A stretch of DNA of 14,274 nucleotides. Source: JBEKLJ01 sp050010255. GTDB taxonomy: Bacteria; Acidobacteriota; Terriglobia; Bryobacterales; Bryobacteraceae. The stretch lies in the NCBI GenBank assembly GCA_050010255.1, contig JBEKLJ010000079.1, positions 1-14,274 of the forward strand. Direction: 5' to 3'. A program made the translations under genes and the position numbers. This document shows, one piece after another, positions 1-6,818 of the stretch (within the stretch, counting starts at the first letter, position 1; each line of letters opens with the position of its first letter). Under the pieces are notes generated by a model that saw only the letters and a list, made by a program, of their open reading frames with translations, was not told the DNA's origin and did no database searches.

Positions 1-165
1 ACACCGTTCGAAGCGAGGCGCCGCGCGAGGCCGGCAGATTCAAGGCGCGCGACGGGGTGAGCCCGCAGGCGTACTTGAACAGTACGTCGAGGACTCACCC
101 CGAGCGCAACGCAGAAGATGCCAGCCTCCCGCAAGCCGCAGCCGAAGGCGTGTGAGAAGATCGGG
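1..165 (-). repeat. Palindromic MITE-like element, copy 1 (cut by window edge)
   Basis: On the minus strand this stretch reads CCCGATCTTCTCACAC from position 165 and matches the element at 8431-8602 almost base for base, in inverted orientation. The visible differences are a few substitutions, a 1-bp deletion in the left arm and a different apex. The apex here is CGTACT (70-75), five bases, AGTACG (81-86), a 6-bp stem. About 12 bp of the outer end, expected to read GAGAAGATCGGG, lie beyond the window. The element begins immediately after the TAA stop (166-168) of the minus-strand gene at 166-408; the junction sequence is TTAA. No protein is encoded. It is probably a non-autonomous mobile or structured repeat. 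A role as an RNA stem-loop terminator is an alternative. Confidence 0.9.
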
Positions 166-408
166 TTAACTTCCGCCCAGGGTCACGCGCAGCGCCGCGA
201 TCAGGAGCGCGATGCCGCTGGCCACCAGCCCGGCGATTCCCAGCGGATCGCCTCGGGGCTTTCGCGCCAGGATCACGTACAGGTTCAGCGGGACACCCAG
301 TCCCGCGAACGGCAGGATGATCCAGTTGAGCGGGCGCAACGGCGGAAGCAGTGTGACCACCACGCCGATGAACGCCAGCAGCCCCCAGACCAGCGTCAGG
401 GTCGGCAC
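166..408 (-). CDS. Small integral membrane protein, 80 aa, unknown function
   Basis: Unknown function. The 80-residue protein is almost entirely hydrophobic. It shows about three membrane segments: residues 4-21, 27-46 around LNWIILPFAGLGVPLNLYVI, and 57-75. A short basic loop (ARKPRGD, residues 48-54) separates the last two. The start is a GTG at 406-408, chosen because GGAGGA lies at 415-420 on the minus strand, seven bases upstream. An upstream extension in the same frame reads as Arg/Ala-rich nonsense that overlaps the neighbour gene. The start overlaps the end of the 396-770 gene by 13 bp, so the two are probably translated in tandem. The stop codon TAA is directly followed by the palindromic element. 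Confidence 0.72.
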   Translation of the reverse strand: MPTLTLVWGLLAFIGVVVTLLPPLRPLNWIILPFAGLGVPLNLYVILARKPRGDPLGIAGLVASGIALLIAALRVTLGGS

Positions 409-770
409 GAGTATTCCTCCGTCCGGGCGCGCTGCCTGGCGCGCGCCTGGCTCCACAGCCATTTCAGCTCGCTGGCCGCGTACGCCATGGCCGCTAGCTG
501 GTTCCAGATGAGCGCCGCGCAAAGCGGGATGGCCGCTGCGCTCCGGCGCACGGCGGCGTCCAGCCGCCCTTCCGCGACGAGCAGTGCCCCCCCCAGCAGC
601 GCGCACGCCGCGCACTCCCGCCCGCTGGTCAGCCGGGCGTCGCACTGCGGCATCAGCTCCTCGATCAGCCGCGACGAAACAAGCGCGGGCGCCAGCGTCA
701 CCGGCAGCAGCAACGCGCTCACGGACAGCCAGGAGACCAGCAGCGCCGTTCTCAGCCGATCCGCCAGCAT
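396..770 (-). CDS. Membrane protein with DUF2752-like cysteine motif, 124 aa
   Basis: Likely a small inner-membrane protein of unknown role. Hydrophobic segments lie at about residues 9-31, 54-66 and 79-98, and the tail is basic. The central part reads C43-x9-C53-x2-C56, then LLGGALLVAEGRLDAAVRR and a hydrophobic stretch. This resembles DUF2752 (C...G..CP.CG.TR... then a G-x-x-x-A helix), but the usual CPxCGxTR core is here ECAACALLG, so the assignment is tentative. The ATG at 768-770 is chosen; the minus strand upstream carries only a weak AAGGG. A TATACT hexamer at 778-783 (minus) would give a very short leader. The gene overlaps the next gene (166-408) by 13 bp, which suggests a two-gene operon. 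Confidence 0.62.
   Translation of the reverse strand: MLADRLRTALLVSWLSVSALLLPVTLAPALVSSRLIEELMPQCDARLTSGRECAACALLGGALLVAEGRLDAAVRRSAAAIPLCAALIWNQLAAMAYAASELKWLWSQARARQRARTEEYSCRP
415..420 (-). promoter_or_regulatory. Ribosome binding site GGAGGA deciding a GTG start
   Basis: The minus strand reads GGAGGAATACTCGTG. This is a strong Shine-Dalgarno sequence ahead of the GTG at 406-408 and fixes the start of the 80-aa membrane protein. It lies inside the 3' end of the upstream gene. Confidence 0.7.
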
Positions 771-939
771 CGCCCTTAGTATAGCGGCCCCGCGATTCCC
801 GGGCGCCAAAAAGCGCCGTGTTCTCGATCCGCGCCGTGCCCGCGGTCTCTATGCCGGCACGGCGACGTCTCATCAGGGCTGTGACCCCAACGGCTTGACG
901 CGCGTCCATGACCAGCGCAGACTGGGCGGGGCGGTTCTC
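771..939. promoter_or_regulatory. Divergent intergenic region with weak promoter-like boxes
   Basis: This region separates the minus-strand membrane-protein pair from the plus-strand FecR gene, so it should hold promoters for both. On the minus strand TATACT (778-783) resembles a -10 box but lacks a clear -35. On the plus strand TTGACG (895-900) is followed 17 bases later by CAGACT (918-923), a poor -10 match. No operator or hairpin stands out. Both promoter assignments are weak. Confidence 0.3.
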
Positions 940-1776
940 GTGAGACTGAAGGGTGTCGCAGTCGTGCTCGGGCTGGTCTGGGCGTGCGCTCCCGCTGCTG
1001 CCCAGCAGGTGATCTCAGCCAAGCCGGGCACTATTAATTACGTCGAAGGCGCAGTCGCTATCGACGGCAAGCCCGTCGAGATGCGCTCCGAGAGTTTCCC
1101 GCGCCTCCGCGAGAACTCAGAGCTGCGCACGGCTGTCGGGCGCGCCGAGATGCTGCTCGCTGACGGCGTTTTCGTCCACGCTGGCGAGAACTCCGCGCTG
1201 CGAATGGTCTCCGGCCAGCTCACCGATACCCGTCTGGAGTTGCTCGAGGGCTCGGTTCTCGTCGAGTGGGTTGACACGCTCAGGCGCAATCCCGGCGCCA
1301 CCATCACCCTCGGCGACGCTGCGGTGACCCTGCTCAAGTGCGGCCTCTATCGGCTTGATAGTCAGCCTCCCCAGGTGAAGGTGTACGCGGGCGAGGTCAG
1401 GGTCTCCCGCGCCGGCCAGACCACGCAGGTCGGCAAGGCCAGGCGTATGGTCCTCACCGTAGCCGCCGTCCCGGAGCAGTTCGACACCCAGGCTGGCGAC
1501 GCCCTGTTCCGCTGGGCTCGCCGCCGCTCCGAGTATCTGGCCCTGGCCAACCTCTCTGCCGCGCGCTACGCCGATCGCGTGGGCGGCTACGGCAGCGCCG
1601 GCTGGTTGTGGAACCCCTACTACGGCATGTTCACCTACGTGCCGCTCGACGGGTTGTGCAGCAGCTTCTGGGGCTATCGTTTCTGGAGCCCAAGCACGGT
1701 CTATCATGCCTACGTGCCGCGGCAGTCCAGCGCTCTCGGCGGGTATGGGCGCGTGACCGATACCAGCGGCTTTTAA
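940..1776 (+). CDS. Secreted FecR-domain protein, 278 aa
   Basis: Probably an exported, cell-envelope protein with a FecR-type beta-sandwich domain; its ligand is unknown. Starting from the GTG at 940 the product opens with a typical signal peptide (MRLKGVAVVLGLVWACAPAAAQ), with probable cleavage after the AAA at residues 19-21. Residues about 30-190 carry the FecR pattern: repeated short strands such as VEGAVAIDGKP, AEMLLADGVFVHAGENS, LELLEGSVLVEW and VKVYAGEVRV. The tail is rich in Gly, Trp and Tyr (SAGWLWNPYYGMFTYVP), as in acidobacterial FecR proteins. The reading frame stays open far upstream to 118, but that part lacks protein character and crosses the minus-strand gene pair. The GTG is preceded only by a G-rich stretch, not a clean ribosome site. 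It converges with the permease gene across 128 bp in which I see no clear terminator. Confidence 0.82.
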   Translation: MRLKGVAVVLGLVWACAPAAAQQVISAKPGTINYVEGAVAIDGKPVEMRSESFPRLRENSELRTAVGRAEMLLADGVFVHAGENSALRMVSGQLTDTRLELLEGSVLVEWVDTLRRNPGATITLGDAAVTLLKCGLYRLDSQPPQVKVYAGEVRVSRAGQTTQVGKARRMVLTVAAVPEQFDTQAGDALFRWARRRSEYLALANLSAARYADRVGGYGSAGWLWNPYYGMFTYVPLDGLCSSFWGYRFWSPSTVYHAYVPRQSSALGGYGRVTDTSGF

Positions 1777-1904
1777 TCTGACCGCGGCATGGCCCCGACC
1801 TCGGTGGGCACCTCCGGCTGCCTCCAGCGGCGCCAGCGCGCTCTCGGCTGGAACTACTCCGCTCCATTACGGTCGCGGCTCGGTGTTGATGCGCTTCGCG
1901 CGCA

Positions 1905-4337
1905 CTATTCGTAACGCAGCGCGTTCGCCGGCCGGATGCGCAGCGCGCGCAAGGATGGCAGCAGCGACGCGATCACCGCCACGATTGCCAGCGTCGCCGC
2001 CATCAGAACGAACACCCCTGGCTCGCCCGGCCTGACCGCGTAGAGCATCCCGGTCATCCACCGCGTCAGCAGCAGCGCGCCGGCAATCCCGATGCACAGA
2101 CCGGCCGCGGCCAGCCGCAATCCCTGGCCCACCACCATGCCCAAGATGTCCCGCGCCGCGGCGCCCAGAGCCACGCGGATGCCGAACTCGCGCGTGCGCT
2201 GCGTGACCGCGTAGGCCAGCACGCCATAGATCCCGACTGCCGACAGCAGCAGCGCCAGGCCCGCGAACACCAGGCACAGGATCATGGCCGCGCGCCGGCT
2301 CATCAGCGACGCCGAGACCCGATCCGGCATGGTCTTGATGTCGAACAGCGGCAGCTCCGGATCCGCGCGCACGATTTCGCCCCGCAGCGCCGAGGTCAGG
2401 CCACCGCCATCCGTCGCGCTCTTGAGCACCACGTGCATCGTGCGCTGCGGGAACTGCCTGTAGTCGTAGTAGATCTGCCCCATCGGGTTCTGCTCGGCCA
2501 GGTCGCCGGTCTTGACGCTGCCCACGATGCCCACGATGGTCCAGGGCGCATCGTCGTTGTCCACGCCGCGGCGGATCTGCGCGCCCAGCGCGTCACCCTT
2601 GGGCCAGTATTTCCGGGCCAGAAGCCGATCGATTACCACCACGCGCTGTGAATTCGGGCCGTCGCTTTCCGTGAAGCCGCGGCCAGCCAGCAGTGGAATC
2701 TCCATCGTCCGGAAATAGCCCGCGTCCACGATGTTCCACCCGGGCACCGGAGGCAGCGTGCCGGGCGTTAGCGGGCGGCCGACGATCGAAATCACGCTGG
2801 CGTTGATGCTTCCGCCGAACGGCAGGTACGTCGTCACGCCGGCGTGCGCCGCGCCGGGCAGCGCCCGGACGTTCTCCATCAGGCGGTCGACGAAAGCGCG
2901 GGCGCGCGCGTCGTCGTAGCGCACCTGCGGCAGCGAGAACTGCGCGGCAAGCACGTGCTCCGGCTTGAATCCCGGATCCACGGCCAGCACCCGCACGAAG
3001 CTGAGCGTCAGAAGCCCCGCGCCGATCAGCAGCACGAACGCCAGCGACACCTGGCAGACCACCAGCGCCGACCGCGTCCAGACGGCGCGCCGCTCGGCCG
3101 TGCCGGTGCGGCTGGTCTCACGGAACACGTCGTTCAGGTTGCGCCGGAATAGGTGGTAGACGGGAACGCTCCCGAACACCAGCCCCGTGAGGATGGCCAC
3201 AGCGGCGTTGAAGGCCAGCACGGTCGCGTCCACGTGGATGCTGGCGCCCCGCGGCAGGTCCCTGGCGCCCAGCCAGACCAGCAACCGGGTGCCGCCCCAG
3301 GCCGCGAACACCCCCAGCGCGCCGCCCAGCACCGCCAGCGTCACGCTCTCGGTCAGCAACTGGCGCGCCAGCCGCCACTGACCCGCCCCCAGGCTGTGCC
3401 GCACCGCCAGCTCTTTCATCCGGAGATTGGACCGCACCAGCATGAGGTTCGCCACGTTGACGCACCCGATCAGCAGCACGAATGCCACGGCCGCCTGCAG
3501 CAGGTACAGCGTGGGGCGGATGTCGCGCACCATTTCGTCCTTCAGCCCCCGCACCACCGTGCCGAAGCGCGCATCCTCGAGCAGCTTCCTGTATTGCGGA
3601 GCGCGCTCGATGTTCGCCCTGTTCAGTGCGTCAATGCGCTTCTGGGTCCGCACCAGCGTGACGCCGGGCTTGAGGCGCCCAATCATTCCGTAGTTGTTGC
3701 TGTGCCGCTCGTCATCCGACATCTGCCGCGGCGTGAACGCGAACGGAACCCAGATCTTCGTTTCGCGCCCTGCTGCGCCAAACCCCTCCGGCATCACCCC
3801 GACAACGCGGTACGGACGACCACTAAGACGGACCTCCTGGCCGAGGACCTTGCGGTCTCCGGAGAACACATCCTTCCACAGCCCGTAGCTGAGAATGGTC
3901 ACCTGCTCCTTGCCGATCACCGCGTCGTCTTCCGTGAAGGCGCGCCCGAGCATCGGCTGGCTGCGCAGCACCCGGAAGTAGGAGGGCGTCACCACCTGGC
4001 CGTCCACACGCTGCGGCGAACCCTGCGCCCCCATGTCAAAGCCGCTCAAGCCGACGAGCGTCACCGAATCGAAGATGTCGGTCAACTGCTTGCGGTCCAG
4101 GTAATCCGGCACGGCATTGGCGCCGCGGTCCGTCACCCCGATGCCCGGGTAGATGTTGTACATGGTCACCAGGCGGCCCGAATCCGGGTAGGGAAGCGGG
4201 TCAAGCACGACGGTGTGGAGCACGGTGAAGATGGCCGTGTTCGCGCCGATGCAGAGCGCGAGTGTCAGCAAAGCCGTGATGCTGAAGGCTTTCTCCTTCC
4301 ACAGCAGCTTTAGCCCGAATCGCAGATCCTGGAGCAC
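1905..4337 (-). CDS. ADOP-type ABC transporter permease (MacB/FtsX duplicated), 810 aa
   Basis: Inner-membrane permease of the acidobacterial duplicated orphan permease family. It has two tandem MacB-PCD plus FtsX units in one chain and usually no ATPase gene beside it; none is visible here. The first unit has a membrane segment at about 20-44, a periplasmic domain to about 270 and FtsX helices at about 276-300, 328-355 and 372-396. The second begins with a helix at about 424-448 and ends with three C-terminal helices and the family's closing signature IRPANALRYE. Cytoplasmic elbows RMKELAVRHSLGA and RTREFGIRVALGA mark the two FtsX domains. The length matches the family norm of about 800. The start is GTG at 4335-4337, supported by AAGGAGG five bases upstream. 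The transported substrate cannot be read from sequence; MacB relatives handle macrolides, peptides or lipoproteins. Confidence 0.93.
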   Translation of the reverse strand: MLQDLRFGLKLLWKEKAFSITALLTLALCIGANTAIFTVLHTVVLDPLPYPDSGRLVTMYNIYPGIGVTDRGANAVPDYLDRKQLTDIFDSVTLVGLSGFDMGAQGSPQRVDGQVVTPSYFRVLRSQPMLGRAFTEDDAVIGKEQVTILSYGLWKDVFSGDRKVLGQEVRLSGRPYRVVGVMPEGFGAAGRETKIWVPFAFTPRQMSDDERHSNNYGMIGRLKPGVTLVRTQKRIDALNRANIERAPQYRKLLEDARFGTVVRGLKDEMVRDIRPTLYLLQAAVAFVLLIGCVNVANLMLVRSNLRMKELAVRHSLGAGQWRLARQLLTESVTLAVLGGALGVFAAWGGTRLLVWLGARDLPRGASIHVDATVLAFNAAVAILTGLVFGSVPVYHLFRRNLNDVFRETSRTGTAERRAVWTRSALVVCQVSLAFVLLIGAGLLTLSFVRVLAVDPGFKPEHVLAAQFSLPQVRYDDARARAFVDRLMENVRALPGAAHAGVTTYLPFGGSINASVISIVGRPLTPGTLPPVPGWNIVDAGYFRTMEIPLLAGRGFTESDGPNSQRVVVIDRLLARKYWPKGDALGAQIRRGVDNDDAPWTIVGIVGSVKTGDLAEQNPMGQIYYDYRQFPQRTMHVVLKSATDGGGLTSALRGEIVRADPELPLFDIKTMPDRVSASLMSRRAAMILCLVFAGLALLLSAVGIYGVLAYAVTQRTREFGIRVALGAAARDILGMVVGQGLRLAAAGLCIGIAGALLLTRWMTGMLYAVRPGEPGVFVLMAATLAIVAVIASLLPSLRALRIRPANALRYE

Positions 4338-4342
4338 AAGGG

Positions 4343-4349
4343 CCTCCTT
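4343..4349 (-). promoter_or_regulatory. Strong ribosome binding site AAGGAGG for the permease GTG start
   Basis: The minus strand reads AAGGAGGCCCTTGTG. It is a near-consensus Shine-Dalgarno sequence with 5-nt spacing and decides the GTG start of the ADOP permease. Confidence 0.8.
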
Positions 4350-4406
4350 CGCCTTAACTTAGGAATACGCACCCGCCCCGGAACGGGTTCGCGGTATGTC
4401 GCAGGT

Positions 4407-4436
4407 GCAAAACGGGGACAACCGCAAAACCGGGAC
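4407..4436. repeat. Pair of 13-bp direct repeats, 17-bp period
   Basis: GCAAAACGGGGAC at 4407-4419 and GCAAAACCGGGAC at 4424-4436 differ at one base and start 17 bp apart. They lie about 70-100 bp upstream of the permease GTG, between it and the heptamer array. They could be a tandem operator for the permease promoter or part of a dispersed repeat; the sequence does not decide. Confidence 0.6.
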
Positions 4437-4449
4437 GGGCGGCGCTGTG

Positions 4450-4533
4450 AGCTTCCAGCTCTCAGCTTCCAGCTACCAGCTACCAGCTTCCAGCTTCCAG
4501 CTACCAGCTTCCAGCTTCCAGCTCCCAGCTTTC
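4450..4533. repeat. Heptamer tandem repeat array, 12 units of AGCTNYC
   Basis: Twelve consecutive 7-bp units in strict phase, mostly AGCTTCC with AGCTACC, AGCTCTC, AGCTCCC and AGCTTTC variants. A degenerate thirteenth unit (GGCTCGC) follows. The array sits in the 223-bp gap between the DUF4139 gene stop (4561) and the permease start (4337). Because 7 is not a multiple of 3, it would encode a 7-residue periodic peptide in any frame, but no gene uses it. It is similar to heptanucleotide short tandem repeats known from cyanobacteria and other bacteria. Confidence 0.93.
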
Positions 4534-4560
4534 GGCTCGCGGGCTCCCGCCCGCACCGCC

Positions 4561-5832
4561 TCAGCGGATCTCGACCGTGTACTCCAGCTTCACGTCGCCC
4601 TTGGCGGGCACTGGCAGCTTGAATTCCAGCATGCGCTCACCCAGCCTCTGATGCGGGTGTGAGCTCTGCGTGACACTCCACTCCCCGTTGCCCCAGGCCT
4701 CGACGCCCTCCCGCACAAAGGCCGTCAGAGCCGTGGCGCCGCGGTTGGTGATGACCACTTCCACGCGCGTGACCAGCTTCTCATGTCGGGGATCGCGGGG
4801 GGTCGGGTCCGGCGCCTCTCGCCTATCGACGATGCGCCGCGTTCCCTGCGAGACGTTGGAGCGGCCCTGGGTCACGCTGAAGTCCGCTCCCACAGGAGTC
4901 AGCGGGATTCGGTCCTGCCCCACGACCTGGGGAACCTCGCCTTCCTGCGAGTACACCGTCACCGTTCCCATGGGCAGCGGCGACGGAGAGCTGTTCTTGC
5001 TGACGAGCCGCACTTCCAGGCCCCGCGGCAGCAGCATGAATCCGCCCCGCCCCAGCGTTTGTGCCCGGGCTTCGTTCTCGAATACGTGGCGCTGCTCCAC
5101 CGGCGGCTTCAGCCGCTGGAAGAGCGGAAAGCGGTTGATCAGCGCGTTGGCGTTCATCGAGATGTTGCGGCCCAACCGGAGGCGGCTGAACACGCTCACG
5201 CCGGTGATCTCCGCTCCGGCGCCCTGCACCCCCTCGTCCACCATCCCGCCCACGAGCTGGGCCATTTGCGCGTTGGATTGGTAATCCCGCTGGCCCGAGC
5301 CTCCACCCGCGAGCAGAAGCTGCACCTCACCGGCCACCAGATCGACGATACCGGCGCAGACGTCAACGCCGGTGTCATTCTGCACCGTGACCCAGCCGTC
5401 CAGGAGCATCTCCTCGGGAGGCGCGCCATTCACCGGGGGCCCCAGCAGCAGCGAATAATCGCCCTTCCAGCTCAGGTTCGGCGCCAGGTAGTCAACCTCT
5501 AGCCTGCGCGGCCCGCTGGCGCCGTCGTTCTGGACGGTCAGATGCAGAACCGGTGTCTTCTGATTCCGCACGTCCGGCCCATCGTAAGTGACCTCCTGGC
5601 GGACCACCGTGACCCGCTCGCCGGCCACGCGGATGGTTCGGATGATGGCCTGTGGCATCAGGCTTCGCCATTCGAGGGTGTTCAGGCCGGGCTGCAGCAC
5701 CGGCATACGCTCCTCGGTGAATTCCGCCACGTTGGCGTCGAAGATTGTCAGATGCGAGGTGTTGCACGCTCCCTGCCCGTAAGCCAGCACCGGAGCCGCC
5801 AGAACCAGTGTGAGGAACCAATTGCGACGCAT
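4561..5832 (-). CDS. Secreted DUF4139-domain protein, 423 aa
   Basis: Predicted exported protein with a DUF4139 domain (distant from the mucoidy-inhibitor A family); the biochemical role is unknown. A signal peptide (MRRNWFLTLVLAAPVLAYGQ) precedes the mature chain. Residues 45-120 form the N-terminal strand-rich part, with LNTLEWRSLMPQAIIRTIRV. The family core follows: LSWKGDYSLLL near 120-130, then WVTVQNDTGVDVCAGIVDLVAGEV at 147-170 in segments. A late segment has FPLFQRLKPPVEQRHVFE, and the C-terminal half reads as alternating beta strands ending VKLEYTVEIR. The ATG at 5830-5832 has only a weak upstream GTGAGA. Heptamer arrays lie on both sides, 27 bp after the stop and 62 bp before the start. 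It is co-oriented with the permease gene but separated from it by 223 bp, so joint transcription is uncertain. Confidence 0.83.
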   Translation of the reverse strand: MRRNWFLTLVLAAPVLAYGQGACNTSHLTIFDANVAEFTEERMPVLQPGLNTLEWRSLMPQAIIRTIRVAGERVTVVRQEVTYDGPDVRNQKTPVLHLTVQNDGASGPRRLEVDYLAPNLSWKGDYSLLLGPPVNGAPPEEMLLDGWVTVQNDTGVDVCAGIVDLVAGEVQLLLAGGGSGQRDYQSNAQMAQLVGGMVDEGVQGAGAEITGVSVFSRLRLGRNISMNANALINRFPLFQRLKPPVEQRHVFENEARAQTLGRGGFMLLPRGLEVRLVSKNSSPSPLPMGTVTVYSQEGEVPQVVGQDRIPLTPVGADFSVTQGRSNVSQGTRRIVDRREAPDPTPRDPRHEKLVTRVEVVITNRGATALTAFVREGVEAWGNGEWSVTQSSHPHQRLGERMLEFKLPVPAKGDVKLEYTVEIR

Positions 5833-5894
5833 GTCTCACAGTACCAGTTATGATCGTCCTTGACCCAACGACTTGCCTGCGGCCGCCACGTGTC

Positions 5895-5936
5895 AGCTTC
5901 CAGCTTCCAGCTTTCAGCTTCCAGCTCTCAGCTTCC
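5895..5936. repeat. Heptamer tandem repeat array, 6 units of AGCTNYC
   Basis: Six in-phase 7-bp units (AGCTTCC, AGCTTCC, AGCTTTC, AGCTTCC, AGCTCTC, AGCTTCC) of the same family and same strand orientation as the array at 4450-4533. It lies in the divergent gap between the DUF4139 gene (minus) and the DUF1579-like gene (plus). Confidence 0.92.
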
Positions 5937-5992
5937 GGACGTCTAGGTCCAAGAAGTGATTTACTGGGAGCCGGAGTTCTTTGCCAACAACC

Positions 5993-6000
5993 GAGAGGAG
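5993..6000 (+). promoter_or_regulatory. Ribosome binding site GAGAGGAG
   Basis: GAGAGGAGCGCACCATG gives a 6-nt spacer and fixes the ATG at 6007 as the start of the 153-aa protein. Confidence 0.7.
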
Positions 6001-6006
6001 CGCACC

Positions 6007-6468
6007 ATGACAACGGGAACAGGCGCGCCGATGCGCGCATTGGATTTCATGCTCGGTGAGTGGGAACTCGACTACACGGTGACTCAGCACGGCTCCACCA
6101 CGAAGACGATCCGCGGAACTGGATCGCTACGGCATCTGTTCGATGCGACCTACCTCACGTTCGACTATCAGATGCAGCAGAAAGCCACAGGGGAGATGAT
6201 CGGACAGGCGCATGCCGTGTTGGCCTGGGACGCACAGGCCGGGCAGTACCGCTTTTATTGGTTCGAGAGTTCCGGCAGCTTTTTGCAGGCGACGGGAGTC
6301 CTCCGTGGTGATGATACGCTGGCCCTCGAATGGCAAGGCATCAACTGCACGCAGATCTTCCGGCGCGTCAGCGCCGACGCGATATACCTCGAAATGCGCT
6401 GTCCGGACCAAGACCTCCTGCTGCGTGTGGACTTCTCACGACGGGCCGGCGCCCCTCAGGCGCACTGA
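6007..6468 (+). CDS. DUF1579-like small protein, 153 aa
   Basis: Probably a cytosolic small beta-barrel protein of the DUF1579 or lipocalin-like kind; its function is unknown. Near the start ALDFMLGEWELDYTV matches the 'L.f..G.W' opening of such families. It is followed by GTGSLRHLFDATYLTFDYQ, AHAVLAWDAQAGQYRFYWFE and alternating strands to the end. There is no signal peptide. The ATG at 6007 is chosen over an in-frame GTG at 5956 because GAGAGGAG sits at 5993-6000, six bases upstream, while the GTG has no ribosome site. It is transcribed divergently from the DUF4139 gene. The next gene on the same strand begins 90 bp downstream. I am sure it is a gene, less sure of the family name. Confidence 0.72.
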   Translation: MTTGTGAPMRALDFMLGEWELDYTVTQHGSTTKTIRGTGSLRHLFDATYLTFDYQMQQKATGEMIGQAHAVLAWDAQAGQYRFYWFESSGSFLQATGVLRGDDTLALEWQGINCTQIFRRVSADAIYLEMRCPDQDLLLRVDFSRRAGAPQAH

Positions 6469-6558
6469 GCTTCGGCCGTCCGCCGTTCGTGGTATTCTCG
6501 ATCTCCTGCTGCCATGCCCGAGGGGGAAACGAATGTGGAGTGAGCGAGGGCTCTCCTG

Positions 6559-6818
6559 ATGAAGTTCCTGGTCTCCCGGCACGCCGAAGAGGAAATGCTG
6601 CGGCGCCAGATCCCGCGCGAGTGGCTGGAGTCGGTCCTCGAGAATCCACAGCAGCGTCTTCCGCAGCCGGGCGCCAAGGAGATCCTCCAGCCGCGTTTTG
6701 AGTCCTGGGTGAGAGAATGGATTTGTTGAGGCCTGTGGTGGCTACGGACAAGGAGCCGCCGGTGGTGGTGACGGTCTACCGGACCAGCAAGATCGAGAAG
6801 TACTGGGGGCCCGAATGA
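6559..6818 (+). pseudogene. DUF4258-family protein, frameshifted
   Basis: DUF4258 proteins are short and often sit beside DUF2283, an arrangement suggestive of a toxin-antitoxin-like pair, though activity is not established. From ATG 6559 the frame reads MKFLVSRHAEEEMLRR, then IPREWLESVLENPQQR, the family N-terminus. It then runs into WVREWIC and a TGA at 6727-6729. The missing C-terminal half is intact in another frame: LLRPVVATDKEPPVVVTVYR, then TSKIEKYWGPE, ending at TGA 6816-6818. A shift near 6700-6716 (two extra bases or one missing, around TCCTGGGTGAG) joins the two. The product would be about 86 aa, normal for the family. Either the gene is dead, a programmed shift exists, or the assembly has an error. 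GAGGG lies 8-9 bases before the ATG. The 3' end overlaps the DUF2283 start by ATGA. Confidence 0.78.

Noticed and set aside
409..909. Upstream extension of the 80-aa membrane protein to a 247-residue frame
   Set aside because: The extension is Arg/Ala/Gly-rich shadow sequence of the overlapping 124-aa gene; a strong GGAGGA before GTG 406-408 explains the real start.
118..939. Long plus-strand open frame extending the FecR gene upstream
   Set aside because: It is Gln/Arg/Ser-rich without domain features, starts inside the palindromic element and lies antisense to two better-supported minus-strand genes; a signal peptide begins at the GTG at 940.
3153..4313. 386-residue plus-strand open frame
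   Set aside because: Antisense to the permease gene, His/Gln/Arg-rich, no ribosome site or motif; a GC-rich codon-position artefact.
4450..4533. CRISPR array
   Set aside because: Units are 7 bp and contiguous with no spacers, and no cas gene is near; it is a simple tandem repeat.
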